Assembly: GCA_022360075.1 (NCBI GenBank) | Contig: JAKSDN010000116.1 | Coordinates: 1-9,120, forward strand | DNA from: Kiloniellales bacterium | GTDB lineage: Bacteria; Pseudomonadota; Alphaproteobacteria; Kiloniellales; JAKSDN01 | DNA length: 9,120 nt | Reading direction: 5' to 3' | Shown here: positions 1-6,113 of the stretch, piece by piece | Numbering within the stretch: the first letter of the stretch is position 1 | Layout of the letters: each line of letters starts with the position of its first letter | Made by a program: the position numbers and the translations under genes | The notes under the pieces: model-generated | What the model was told of the DNA's origin: nothing | The model's input: the letters and a program-made list of their open reading frames with translations, nothing else | Database searches by the model: none

Positions 1-1
1 C

Positions 2-793
2 GACATCGTGCCGTTACAGGTTCTGATCGAGGCGACCATCGCCGAGGTCGTGCTGAACGACGAGCTGCGCTACGGCCTGCAGTGGTTCTTCGATACCGGC
101 GACAGCGAGTTCTCGTTCAGCTCAGCGGCGGCCGGCGGCGCCAGCCCGATCTTCCCGGGCTTCAACTACGTGTTCCAGAGCACGCAGGACGTGCGCATCG
201 TGCTCGACGCCCTGGACGAGGTGAGCGACGTCAAGGTGATCTCCTCGCCGCAGCTTCTCGTCCAGGACAACCAGGAAGCCCGCCTGCAGGTGGGCGACCA
301 GGTGCCGGTGCAGACCTCGGCCGCGACCTCGGTGACCGACGGCGACGCCCCGATCGTCAACGAGATCGAGTTCCGCGACACCGGCGTCATCCTCGGCGTC
401 ACGCCCCACGTCAACGCCAGCGGCCTGGTCAGCATGGACATCGTCCAAGAGGTGAGCGACGTCGTCGAGACGACGACCTCGGAGATCAACTCGCCGACCA
501 TTCAGCAGCGCAAGATCGAGAGCACGGTGGCCATTCAAAGCGGTCAGACCGTGGCCCTGGGCGGGCTGATCCGCGACAGCCAAAGCGAGGGCCGCTCCGG
601 CCTGCCGGTGCTCTCGCGCATCCCGATCCTCGGCAACCTCTTCGGCGCGACGTCGATCGACAACGAGCGCACCGAGCTTCTCGTGCTGATCACCCCGCGC
701 GTCATCCGCAACAGCAACGAAGCCCAAGAGGTCACCGAAGAGCTGCGGCGGCGGCTGCGCAAGGTCATCCCCCTCGGCGCCGCGATCGAATGA
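2..793 (+). CDS. gspD: Type II secretion system secretin GspD, C-terminal part (5' end outside window)
   Basis: The reading frame is open from the first bases of the window, so this is the last ~263 codons of a larger gene. A GTG at position 8 is unlikely to be the start, because the secretin signature PLQVLIEATIAEV begins right there and normally lies in mid-protein. Secretin-domain hallmarks follow in order: VSDVKVISSPQLLVQDNQEA, the gate-region motif VGDQVPVQT, the FRDTGVILGVTPHV strand, VALGGLIRD, and the closing block PVLSRIPILGNLFG followed by ELLVLITPRVI. Secretins form the outer-membrane ring through which folded periplasmic proteins leave the cell. Only about 27 residues follow ITPRVI, so there is no long C-terminal extension of the kind used for pilotin binding. 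The stop codon overlaps the next gene by ATGA, which implies co-translation with the gspK-like gene. A type IV pilus or phage secretin is less likely because of that neighbour. Confidence 0.93.
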   Translation, partial: DIVPLQVLIEATIAEVVLNDELRYGLQWFFDTGDSEFSFSSAAAGGASPIFPGFNYVFQSTQDVRIVLDALDEVSDVKVISSPQLLVQDNQEARLQVGDQVPVQTSAATSVTDGDAPIVNEIEFRDTGVILGVTPHVNASGLVSMDIVQEVSDVVETTTSEINSPTIQQRKIESTVAIQSGQTVALGGLIRDSQSEGRSGLPVLSRIPILGNLFGATSIDNERTELLVLITPRVIRNSNEAQEVTEELRRRLRKVIPLGAAIE

Positions 794-1779
794 CGCGGCG
801 GGCCCGGGCACGGCCCTTGCGATCCTCACGGCCCCGGAGAAGTCCCAAGCCCTCCAAGGCCCGGCGCGAGCGCGGCCTGGCCCTGGTCGTCGTGCTCTGG
901 ACGGTGACGATCCTGGCGGTGATCGCCGCGAGCTTCTCCCAATCGACCCGCACCGGGACCAAGATCGCCCGCAATGCGCTCGACAACGCGCAGGCCCGCG
1001 CCCTGGCCGAAGCCGGGGTCAACCGCGCCGTCTTGTCCCTGTTCGATGCCGACCCCGAGCGCCGCTGGCCGACCGACGGCAGCCCGGTGCGATTCGCCTA
1101 CGGCGGCGGCGAGATCGAAGTCTCGATCCAGGACGAGGCCGGCAAGGTCGACCTGAACAGCGCGCGCGAGCGGCTGCTGACCGGCCTGTTCGAGGCCCTG
1201 GAACTGCCGCCGGAGAGCCGGCGCCGGCTGTTCGACCGTATCGCCGACTTCCGCGACGGCGACGACGAGCCCCGGCCGGAAGGCGCCGAGGACGAGGACT
1301 ACCGCGCCGCCGGTCTCTCCCTCGAGTCCAAGGACGCACCCTTCGAGCGCAGTGACGAGATCGAGCAGATCCTCGGGATCGATCCCCAAAGCGCGCGCAA
1401 GCTGCTGCCGCTGGTGACGGCCTATTCCGGCTTGCCGGGCATCGACCCGGAGAGCGCCCCCCGGGAGGCCCTGCTGGCGATCCCCGACGTGAAGCGTGCC
1501 GAGGTCGAGGCGCTGCTCGAGGCCCGGGCCGAGCCCCAGGCCGGCGACGGCCTCCGCGCCCTACCCACGCTCGGCGGCGTGGGCAGCTATCTCGCCGAAT
1601 CGCCGCAGACCCACTTCACCATCCGCGCCGACGCGCAGACCGCAAACGGCGCACGCTTCGTGCGCGAGGCCGTGGTCTGGCTGAAGCGAAACCCGGGCCA
1701 GCTCTTTCAGTTCCTCTCCTGGCGCCAGGCCGACCTGCCCGTCTCCGACGACGACGGGGCCGGAGAACCGTCAGAGTGA
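790..1779 (+). CDS. gspK: Type II secretion minor pseudopilin, GspK-like
   Basis: This gene encodes 329 aa, close to the usual GspK length. The start is the ATG inside the ATGA overlap with gspD. A basic leader ends in RERG at residue 29 and is followed by the hydrophobic helix LALVVVLWTVTILAVIAA, a type III (prepilin peptidase) signal cleaved after Gly29. Mature position 5 is Val rather than Glu, as expected for GspK, the pseudopilin that lacks Glu5. The large soluble domain carries typical GspK features: KVDLNSARERLL, RIADFRDGDDEPRPEGAEDEDY, and a later helix-hairpin-like stretch DEIEQILGIDPQSARKLLPL. GspK sits at the pseudopilus tip with GspI and GspJ. The 29-residue leader is long for the family. 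A TTG at 817 could shorten it but is not better supported. No gspL follows, so this looks like the last gene of its operon. Confidence 0.88.
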   Translation: MTRRARARPLRSSRPRRSPKPSKARRERGLALVVVLWTVTILAVIAASFSQSTRTGTKIARNALDNAQARALAEAGVNRAVLSLFDADPERRWPTDGSPVRFAYGGGEIEVSIQDEAGKVDLNSARERLLTGLFEALELPPESRRRLFDRIADFRDGDDEPRPEGAEDEDYRAAGLSLESKDAPFERSDEIEQILGIDPQSARKLLPLVTAYSGLPGIDPESAPREALLAIPDVKRAEVEALLEARAEPQAGDGLRALPTLGGVGSYLAESPQTHFTIRADAQTANGARFVREAVVWLKRNPGQLFQFLSWRQADLPVSDDDGAGEPSE

Positions 1780-2134
1780 GGTTTGCAAGATGCGGCCAAC
1801 ACCTCACGAATCGCGCGGCATGACGAATGTGCATCCTTCGAGACGCGTCCTGACGGACGCTCCTCAGGATGAGGTCGATCGAGGATGGCATTGAGAAAAA
1901 CCCTCATCCTGAGAAGCCCGCGAAAGCGGGCGTCTCGAAGGACGCACAATGGATTTCCAGGCCGCCAGTCATCTTCCGGAGGACACAGGGGAGAGAATGA
2001 TGCTTGGCCCACTGGCCCCGGGTCATAACCTCAATGGCTGCTGACCAGGCCCGCCCGATTTGCCCTTGCCGTCACCTCCGCGAGATCTCAGAGTCGAAGG
2101 GCAACCGCGATACCCGGAAAGGCGCCCAAGACGC
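1780..2134. other. Intergenic region between gspK and the DUF6916-like gene
   Basis: This 355-bp stretch contains no convincing protein gene. Its left half is dominated by the inverted repeat described separately (1828-1948). Its right half carries a 15-codon ORF (1997-2044, ATG ATG ... TGC TGA) preceded by purine-rich GGGGAG at 1988-1993. This might be a leader peptide but may be chance. No clear sigma-70-type promoter could be picked by eye. The longer antisense and alternative-frame ORFs here are mostly translations of the repeat and show no recognisable domain. Confidence 0.6.
1828..1948. repeat. Large inverted repeat with two internal hairpins (intergenic palindromic element)
   Basis: The 47-nt arms 1828-1874 and 1902-1948 are inverted copies that match at 37 of 47 positions by hand count, separated by 27 nt. 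The outer parts are nearly identical (CCTCATCCTGAG at one end, GCGTCTCGAAGGA at the other). Each arm also folds on itself with a 6-bp stem and a 4-nt loop: GCGTCC-tgac-GGACGC in the left arm and GCCCGC-gaaa-GCGGGC in the right. The three differing stem positions change in pairs, so pairing is kept in both. Similar CCTCATCCTGAG...CTCGAAGGA elements are scattered through many alphaproteobacterial intergenic regions. It could act as a transcription end or RNA-stabilising structure after gspK, but it has no U-tract typical of an intrinsic terminator. Confidence 0.85.
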
Positions 2135-2428
2135 ATGCTCGACTCTTTGAACCTGGAAGTATTCGCCAAGTACCTGAACCAGACCTTCCGGCTTCACCAT
2201 GGCTCCAAGACCATGGAGGTGGAGCTGACGGAGGCCAAGGACCTGGGGCCGGGCTCCAAAGAGGGCGGCCGAAATGCCTTCTCGTTGATCTTCCGCGGCG
2301 CGAAGGAACCCGTCTTGGATCAGCAGATCTACAAGATCGAGCACGGCGAGATGGGCAGCGTCGAGCTGTTTCTCGTGCCCGTCGGTCAGGACGAAGCAGG
2401 CACGCTGTACCAGGCGATCTTCAACTAG
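2135..2428 (+). CDS. Small protein resembling the DUF6916 family
   Basis: This gene encodes 97 aa. The ATG at 2135 is preferred over an in-frame start at 2060 because recognisable family sequence (MLDSLNLEVFAKYLNQTF) begins here, while the 25 residues upstream are Pro/Arg-rich and look non-coding. A weak AAAGG lies about 12 nt upstream. The protein is a soluble, probably beta-rich single domain with FRLHHGSKTMEVELTEA, then AFSLIFRG and IYKIEHGEMGSVELFLVPVG, ending in YQAIFN. That pattern (R/N-x-FSL-x-F-x-G, Y-x-x-x-H, LFLVP, Y-x-A-x-FN) fits DUF6916, assigned from memory. There is no signal peptide or membrane segment. DUF6916-type genes often lie beside tail-collar genes. Here it faces the collar-GNAT operon across a repeat-filled gap. 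Function is unknown; a partner or chaperone of the collar proteins is a guess. Confidence 0.75.
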   Translation: MLDSLNLEVFAKYLNQTFRLHHGSKTMEVELTEAKDLGPGSKEGGRNAFSLIFRGAKEPVLDQQIYKIEHGEMGSVELFLVPVGQDEAGTLYQAIFN

Positions 2429-2503
2429 GCTCGGGAACCCGTTGGCGAGATTCCTTGACCTGACCATCCATGGTTGCGTCGGTCCGGTTTGGCAATTCCC
2501 ACC

Positions 2504-2619
2504 TCCTCATCCTGAGCCTGGCGAGGGGTTCGGCTGAAAACCGAGCGCAGCTCTCGAAAGCTCGAGCCTTCCCCGTGGCACCGGGCAATCCTCATACTTC
2601 GACAAGCTCGGCACGAGGG
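2504..2619. repeat. Degenerate CCTCAT...GAGG palindromic repeat remnants
   Basis: Positions 2504-2526 start with CCTCATCCTGAGCC and run into GCGAGGG. Positions 2590-2619 read CCTCATACTTCGACAAGCTCGG then CACGAGGG, which resembles the widespread intergenic element whose arms are CCTCA...TTCGACAAGCTC...GAGG. Both share the CCTCAT/GAGG termini with the larger inverted repeat at 1828-1948. Between them are short imperfect hairpins such as TCGG-ctgaaaa-CCGA near 2530-2543. These look like decayed or composite copies, and the boundaries are approximate. Confidence 0.5.
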
Positions 2620-2667
2620 CGACGGAGCTCAATACGCACGGAGTCGTAGGACCGAGCTGCATTGTTG

Positions 2668-2764
2668 GCCGTCATTGCGAACTGGCATTCGCCAGCGTGG
2701 CAATCCAGAGCCACCGCGCAGGTGTCAGCCAGCTAGATTGCTTCGCTCCGGCCGCAATGACGGC
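2668..2764. repeat. GCCGTCATTGCG palindromic intergenic element
   Basis: The termini are a perfect 12-bp inverted repeat: GCCGTCATTGCG at 2668-2679 and its complement CGCAATGACGGC at 2753-2764. Inside, CAATCCAG (2701-2708) pairs with CTAGATTG (2733-2740) with one mismatch. A 5-bp hairpin CTGGC-attc-GCCAG lies at 2682-2695, and a weaker CACC/GGTG stem lies at 2712-2724. The layout GTCATTGCGA...GTGGCAATCCAG...AGATTGCTTCGCTCCG...CGCAATGAC is a familiar mobile-like intergenic palindrome found in many proteobacteria. It encodes nothing. The element sits directly after the GNAT stop codon. Confidence 0.8.
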
Positions 2765-2792
2765 GTTGTTGCGGCTGCCTTCGCCCTGTGAA

Positions 2793-3353
2793 TCACCGCG
2801 CCGCCGCGCCCTCCGGCGACCAGTCCATCAGCAGATAGACCCCCTGGTCTTCGATCTCGGTGAAGCCGAGCCGGCGGTAGAGCCGGAGCGCGCGGTTGTA
2901 GCGCTCGACGTGGATCGTCACGCGCTTGCCGGCGGCGGTGGCCTCGTCCAACAGGTCGCGCATGATGGCACCGCCGATCCCGGCGCCGCGCGCCTCGGGC
3001 AAGAGGGCGATGTCGATGATCCGGAACTCCTGCTCCCGGCGGTCGACGTAGAGCCGGCCGATCGGGCGGCCGGCCTGCTCGATGATGTCGAAGCGGGCCG
3101 CCTGGAATTGCTGCTGGTAGTACTTGTGCTGCGCTTCGAACTGCTGCTCGAGGAAAGCCTCCTTGCGCGCCTCGTCCCAGTCGAGCAGAGCCATTTCGTC
3201 GGCCCGGGTGCTGGCGTAGATGCGCCGGAGCAGATCCTGGTCGGCGCGCCGGATCGGCCGCAGCGTGATCCCGGCCGCTTGCTGCCGCGCGCCGGCTCCC
3301 GGCGCCGCGGCCTTGCTCCTGTTCTTGGCGGACGCGCCGCGCTTTGCCGTCAT
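2793..3353 (-). CDS. GNAT family N-acetyltransferase
   Basis: This gene encodes 186 aa from the ATG at 3351-3353. The frame stays open further upstream, but that part overlaps the preceding collar gene in another frame and reads as Arg/Ser-rich noise. Residues 1-28 are Ala/Lys/Arg-rich linker. The GNAT fold starts at ITLRPIRRADQDLL (about 29-42). Motif A is IIDIALLPEARGAGIGGA, with the acetyl-CoA pyrophosphate-binding R-x-x-G-x-G at 122-127. Motif B is N153-x-A...Y159...LGF (162-164). The segment YASTRADEMALLDWDEARKEAF (46-67) followed by a Gln-rich helix is probably the substrate side. It would transfer acetyl from acetyl-CoA to an amine of unknown identity. It lies 52 bp after the last collar gene on the same strand and is probably co-transcribed. 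GNAT genes of this kind beside collar genes suggest, but do not show, modification of a collar protein. Confidence 0.88.
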   Translation of the reverse strand: MTAKRGASAKNRSKAAAPGAGARQQAAGITLRPIRRADQDLLRRIYASTRADEMALLDWDEARKEAFLEQQFEAQHKYYQQQFQAARFDIIEQAGRPIGRLYVDRREQEFRIIDIALLPEARGAGIGGAIMRDLLDEATAAGKRVTIHVERYNRALRLYRRLGFTEIEDQGVYLLMDWSPEGAAAR

Positions 3354-3405
3354 GTCCTTGAACGAGACCTCACGCCGAGCCCGACACGGCCGTCCGTCAT
3401 CGGCC

Positions 3406-3918
3406 CTAATTCTGCGACGGAAAGATCCCCTGCAGCGCGATGATGAAGTTGAGGTACAGCACCGGCTGGATGTTGTTGTGCGATTGGCTGCCACCGGCGT
3501 TGGGCAGCGATTGCGAGGCCATGTCCATCAGGTTCGCGGCGGCGGCGTACTTGGTGCCGAGCGCGCCCATGTAGTTGTCCACCGGCGCGGTCTCGTTGTC
3601 GTCCTCGGTCGAGCCCTCGAGCGCGTGCGTGTGATTCGGCATCTCGGCTTCGGTGAGGGTCACCGTCTCGACACCGAAACGCTGGCCGATCGTGCGCGGG
3701 GTCAGGCCGGGGCCCCGGCCCTGGTGCATCGGCAGCCGCCCCTCCAAGTTGGGCAGGGCGACCGTGGTCCGGCCGTCGCCGCCGTAGGTGGTCCCGATGA
3801 TGGAGAAAAGCGCGACGTTCTGCGCGATCGGCAGAAGCCGCCCGTCGCAGAAGGCCCAGGAGAGAGGCGCGAAGTTGCCGGCGAAGATGCGGATCTCGCC
3901 GATGAAGGGTTCTGACAT
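3406..3918 (-). CDS. Phage tail collar domain protein, class A copy 1 (MdpB-like)
   Basis: This gene encodes 170 aa. The ATG start is set by AAGGAGG at 3925-3931, six bases upstream. Residues 1-65 form the collar core: FIGEIRIFAGNFAP, WAFCDG with Cys24, the YGGDGRT loop (45-51) and LPNLEGRLPMHQG. PNHTHAL gives the H-x-H pair at 96/98. Residues 100-110 are the class A block LEGSTEDDNET, followed by NYMGALGTKYAAAANL. The C-terminus has SHNNIQP with His147 and ends in NFIIALQGIFPS. The family (phage Tail Collar domain, COG4675 'microcystin-dependent protein') resembles the tip of short tail fibres such as T4 gp12. There is no signal peptide or membrane segment. It is the last collar gene of the run, before the GNAT gene. 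No phage structural gene is near, so a domesticated role is likely; its target is unknown. Confidence 0.9.
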   Translation of the reverse strand: MSEPFIGEIRIFAGNFAPLSWAFCDGRLLPIAQNVALFSIIGTTYGGDGRTTVALPNLEGRLPMHQGRGPGLTPRTIGQRFGVETVTLTEAEMPNHTHALEGSTEDDNETAPVDNYMGALGTKYAAAANLMDMASQSLPNAGGSQSHNNIQPVLYLNFIIALQGIFPSQN

Positions 3919-3935
3919 GACCGGCCTCCTTCAGA

Positions 3936-4451
3936 TTAGGTTGGGGACGGATAGATGCCGAACAGCGCGATGATGAAGCTGATGACCAGGCTGGGCATCA
4001 TGTTGCTGTGCGGCCGACTGCCGCCGACATTGGTGATCGCGCTTGAGCTCATGGGATCGGAATCGAAATCCTCGGTCCAGAAATTCGCCGTGACCCGGGC
4101 CGGGACTCTCCCGGCCGGACTTTGGGAATCGGCGAAGTCGGCCGTCGCCCGCATGGGATGACCGTGCGAGGGCAGCTCGTTGACGGTCAGGGTGACGTTC
4201 TCGGCGCCGCCCTTTTCGCCGAGCCGCCTTGGCGACAGCCCAGGGCCCGTGCCCTGGTGGATCGGGACCCGCCCGCGCATATCGGGCAGGCCGAAGGTGT
4301 TGCGCCCGTCGCCGCCGTAGATCGTGCCGAGCAGGCTGAACAAAGCGTCGTTCTGGGATACCGCGAGGAGCTGGCCGTCGCAGAAGGCCCAGCTGCGAGG
4401 CGGGAAGTTCCCGGCGAACATACGGATCTCGCCGATGAATGGTTCGGACAT
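3936..4451 (-). CDS. Phage tail collar domain protein, class B copy 1 (MdpB-like)
   Basis: This gene encodes 171 aa. Its start is fixed by AGGAGG at 4458-4463, six bases upstream and directly abutting the stop of the class C gene before it. The collar core is clear: FIGEIRMFAGNFPPRSWAFC, YGGDGRNTFGLPDMRGR and the GPGLSPRRLG loop. The H-x-H pair is at 96/98 in the form PSHGHPM, the most divergent of the six. The class B segment (about 105-140) is ADSQSPAGRVPARVTANFW followed by EDFDSDPMS and AITNVGG, and it lacks the ANL-x-x-M pattern of classes A and C. The C-terminus keeps PHSNMMP (His148) and ends FIIALFGIYPSPT. Only 17 bp separate its stop from the start of the class A gene, so the triplet is probably translated from one mRNA. 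It is cytosolic by sequence, with no export signal. Confidence 0.9.
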   Translation of the reverse strand: MSEPFIGEIRMFAGNFPPRSWAFCDGQLLAVSQNDALFSLLGTIYGGDGRNTFGLPDMRGRVPIHQGTGPGLSPRRLGEKGGAENVTLTVNELPSHGHPMRATADFADSQSPAGRVPARVTANFWTEDFDSDPMSSSAITNVGGSRPHSNMMPSLVISFIIALFGIYPSPT

Positions 4452-4457
4452 GATCGG

Positions 4458-4463
4458 CCTCCT
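4458..4463 (-). promoter_or_regulatory. Ribosome binding site of class B copy 1, abutting the class C stop
   Basis: AGGAGG on the minus strand follows immediately after the TAG stop (4464-4466) of the class C gene and lies six bases from the class B ATG. The upstream ribosome would finish directly on top of it, which suggests translational coupling. Confidence 0.75.
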
Positions 4464-4973
4464 CTAATTGCGCGACGGGAACAGGCCGCGCAGCGCGATG
4501 CAGAACGAGAGCGCGAGATAAGGCTGCATGTTCTGGTGCGATTGGCCGCCGCCCGCGTTCACAACCGTTTCCGTGCCCATGTTCTGCAGGTTCGCGGGAC
4601 CAGCGTAGGCATTGAGTGCGGTCTGCGTGGTGTTGGCGAGCACATTGCCGCCGGCCTCGATCTCGGTCGCGTTGTTGTCGCTGGCCCGGAGGCTGTGGGT
4701 GTGTTGGGGCATCTCGGCGGCGCTCAGCGTGTGCCGCTCCTCGCCCGTCTTTTGCCCTTGCTGATGGCCATTGCCGACGTGGCCCGGCGCCCGGCCCCTC
4801 AGGTCGGGCAGGGCGAAGGAGGTGCGTCCGTCGCCGCCGTAGGTCGTGCCGAGCAGCGAGTAGAGGCTCTGATTCTGTGCGATCGGCAGAATCTGCCCAT
4901 CGCAGAAGGCCCAGCTCCGCGGTGGAAAGTTGAAGCCGAAAATCTTGATCTCGGCAAGAAAGGGCTCAGACAT
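4464..4973 (-). CDS. Phage tail collar domain protein, class C copy 1 (MdpB-like)
   Basis: This gene encodes 169 aa. The ATG at 4971-4973 is chosen because AGGGAG (4981-4986) lies seven bases upstream and the family N-terminus MSEPFLAEIK starts there; a TTG six codons earlier is less likely. The class C core has FGFNFPPRSWAFCDGQ and YGGDGRTSFALPDLRGR. It is about five residues shorter than A and B in the loop after residue 68 (GNGHQQGQKTGEE), so its H-x-H pair (PQHTHSL) falls at 91/93. The class segment reads NATEIEAGGNVLANT then NAYAGPANLQNMG. The C-terminus has GGGQSHQNMQP (His146) and LSFCIALRG with a second cysteine, Cys158, found only in class C. It is the first gene of the downstream triplet, 86 bp after the class A gene of the upstream triplet. 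Confidence 0.9.
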   Translation of the reverse strand: MSEPFLAEIKIFGFNFPPRSWAFCDGQILPIAQNQSLYSLLGTTYGGDGRTSFALPDLRGRAPGHVGNGHQQGQKTGEERHTLSAAEMPQHTHSLRASDNNATEIEAGGNVLANTTQTALNAYAGPANLQNMGTETVVNAGGGQSHQNMQPYLALSFCIALRGLFPSRN

Positions 4974-5059
4974 CTCCGGTCTCCCTGACAAGTCGTTTCA
5001 TGTGGCATCTCTCGCCGCGCCCGGTGCGCCATCCGCCCTCCCAGATCCCCGCAAGTCCC

Positions 5060-5572
5060 CTAACTCTGTACCGGGATAATCCCGTTCAGCGCGATGATGA
5101 AGTTCATCACGAGCAGCGGCTGCAGGTTGGTGTGTGACTGGCCGCCGCCAACGCTCGGCAAAGCACCGCCGGCCATGTTCACCAGGTTGGCGGCCGGGGC
5201 GTACTTGGTGTTGAGGGCACCCGTGTAGTTGTTCTCGGGCGAGGTCTCGTTGTCGTCCTCGGTCGAGCCCTCGAGCTGATGACTATGGGAAGGCATCTGG
5301 CCCGTCGCCAGCGTTTCGATCGTGGTGCCGCCGGTCTGGCCGATGCGCCGCGGTGTCAGGCCGGATCCGGTGCCGGCATGCATGGGCGCGCGGCCCGGCA
5401 GATTGGGCACGCCGAAGTCGTTGCGGCCGTCGCCGCCATAAATCGCGCCGACAAGGGAAAAGAGCGCGGGATTCTGCTCGATGGGAATAACCTGCCCGTT
5501 GCACAAGGCCCAGTCGCGCGGCGCGAAGTCGCCGGCGAAGATGCGGATCTCGCCGATGAAAGGATCTGCCAT
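5060..5572 (-). CDS. Phage tail collar domain protein, class A copy 2 (MdpB-like)
   Basis: This gene encodes 170 aa, exactly the length of class A copy 1, and aligns with it without gaps. The collar core is present (FIGEIRIFAGDFAP, YGGDGRNDFGVPNLPGR), but the usual CDGQ is CNGQ here. H-x-H is at 96/98 as PSHSHQL. The LEGSTEDDNET block is identical to copy 1 and is followed by NYTGALNTKYAPAANL. The C-terminus has GGGQSHTNLQP (His147) and ends FIIALNGIIPVQS. The ribosome binding site AGGGAG (5581-5586) overlaps the TGA stop of the class B gene before it, which suggests coupling. After its stop come 86 bp before the next triplet, the largest gap among the six collar genes, so a second promoter or processing site there is possible. 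None was recognised. Confidence 0.9.
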   Translation of the reverse strand: MADPFIGEIRIFAGDFAPRDWALCNGQVIPIEQNPALFSLVGAIYGGDGRNDFGVPNLPGRAPMHAGTGSGLTPRRIGQTGGTTIETLATGQMPSHSHQLEGSTEDDNETSPENNYTGALNTKYAPAANLVNMAGGALPSVGGGQSHTNLQPLLVMNFIIALNGIIPVQS

Positions 5573-5580
5573 CGCTCTCT

Positions 5581-5586
5581 CTCCCT
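5581..5586 (-). promoter_or_regulatory. Ribosome binding site of class A copy 2, overlapping the class B stop
   Basis: AGGGAG on the minus strand shares its first base with the last base of the TGA stop (5586-5588) of class B copy 2. It lies eight bases from the class A ATG. The overlap implies that translation of the two genes is linked. Confidence 0.65.
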
Positions 5587-6101
5587 CAAGTCTGAGTCGG
5601 GATCAGGCCGGTCGTTGCGATGATGAAGTTGATCACCGCGAAGGGCATCAGGTTGTTGTGCGATCCGCCGCCGCCGATGCTCGTGATCGCCTGAGTAGAC
5701 ATGGGATCGGAGTCGAAATCCTCGCTCCAAAGGTTGGCCACGCCGCGGGCCGGAACGCTGTTGGCCGGCGCCTGCCGGTCCGCCAGGTCACTGGTGCCCT
5801 GCAAGGCGTGGGTATGCTGCGGCAGTTGGCTCTCTGTCACCGAGACCGTCTCGCTACCGCCTCTTGCACCGATGGCCCGCGGCGTCAGGCCCAGACCGCT
5901 GCCGGCGTGTATCGGTAAGCGACCGCGCATGTCTGGCAACCCGAAAGTGGTGCGGCCGTCGCCGCCGTAGACCGAGCCGATCACGCTGAAAAGCGCTTCG
6001 TTGTCGCGGACATTGATCAATTGCCCGTCACAGAAGGCCCAGCCCTGGGGCGCGAAGGTGCCGGCGAACATGCGGATCTCGCCAATGAAGGGTGTCGTCA
6101 T
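5586..6101 (-). CDS. Phage tail collar domain protein, class B copy 2 (MdpB-like)
   Basis: This gene encodes 171 aa, the same length as class B copy 1. Its start is set by AGGAGG at 6108-6113, six bases upstream and abutting the stop of the class C gene before it. The collar core is FIGEIRMFAGTFAPQGWAFC, YGGDGRTTFGLPDMRGR and GLGLTPRAIG. H-x-H is at 96/98 as PQHTHAL. The class B segment has DLADRQAPANSVPARGVANL, then SEDFDSDPMS and AITSIGGGGS, closely matching copy 1. The C-terminus has SHNNLMP (His148) and ends FIIATTGLIPTQT. The stop overlaps the ribosome binding site of the following class A gene. It sits in the middle of its triplet, as copy 1 does. No signal peptide is present. Confidence 0.9.
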   Translation of the reverse strand: MTTPFIGEIRMFAGTFAPQGWAFCDGQLINVRDNEALFSVIGSVYGGDGRTTFGLPDMRGRLPIHAGSGLGLTPRAIGARGGSETVSVTESQLPQHTHALQGTSDLADRQAPANSVPARGVANLWSEDFDSDPMSTQAITSIGGGGSHNNLMPFAVINFIIATTGLIPTQT

Positions 6102-6107
6102 GGCCGA

Positions 6108-6113
6108 CCTCCT
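6108..6113 (-). promoter_or_regulatory. Ribosome binding site of class B copy 2, abutting the class C stop
   Basis: AGGAGG on the minus strand directly follows the TAG stop (6114-6116) of class C copy 2 and lies six bases from the class B ATG. The layout, including the preceding CGCGCAAT, is the same as at 4458-4463 in the other triplet, so the whole junction was duplicated and kept. Confidence 0.75.

Larger units (their letters stand above)
2429..2792. other. Intergenic region between convergent DUF6916-like and GNAT genes
   Basis: This 364-bp stretch holds no convincing gene. It contains at least two kinds of degenerate palindromic repeat (2504-2619 and 2668-2764, listed separately). Because the flanking genes converge here, these structures lie where both transcripts would end and could help terminate or stabilise either mRNA. 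No run of U characteristic of an intrinsic terminator is present on either strand. Confidence 0.6.

Noticed and set aside
122..829. Long minus-strand frame opposite gspD
   Set aside because: It is a GC-rich shadow of the secretin gene: the translation is His/Asp/Val-rich low complexity with no recognisable motif.
82..1779. A 565-residue frame beginning inside gspD and running through gspK
   Set aside because: The part before 790 is Arg/Pro/Gly-rich, lies out of frame over the clear secretin sequence, and has no domain. The real gene starts at the ATG of the ATGA overlap.
1828..1948. CRISPR array or rho-independent terminator
   Set aside because: There are only two inverted, not directly repeated, arms with no spacers, and no U-tract follows either hairpin.
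2697..3443. 248-residue plus-strand frame opposite the GNAT gene
   Set aside because: It begins inside a palindromic repeat and runs antisense to a GNAT gene with clear acetyl-CoA motifs; no domain is visible.
4122..4988. 288-residue plus-strand frame across two collar genes
   Set aside because: It is antisense to two strongly supported collar genes. Similar frames opposite the other copies arise because the coding strands are homologous.
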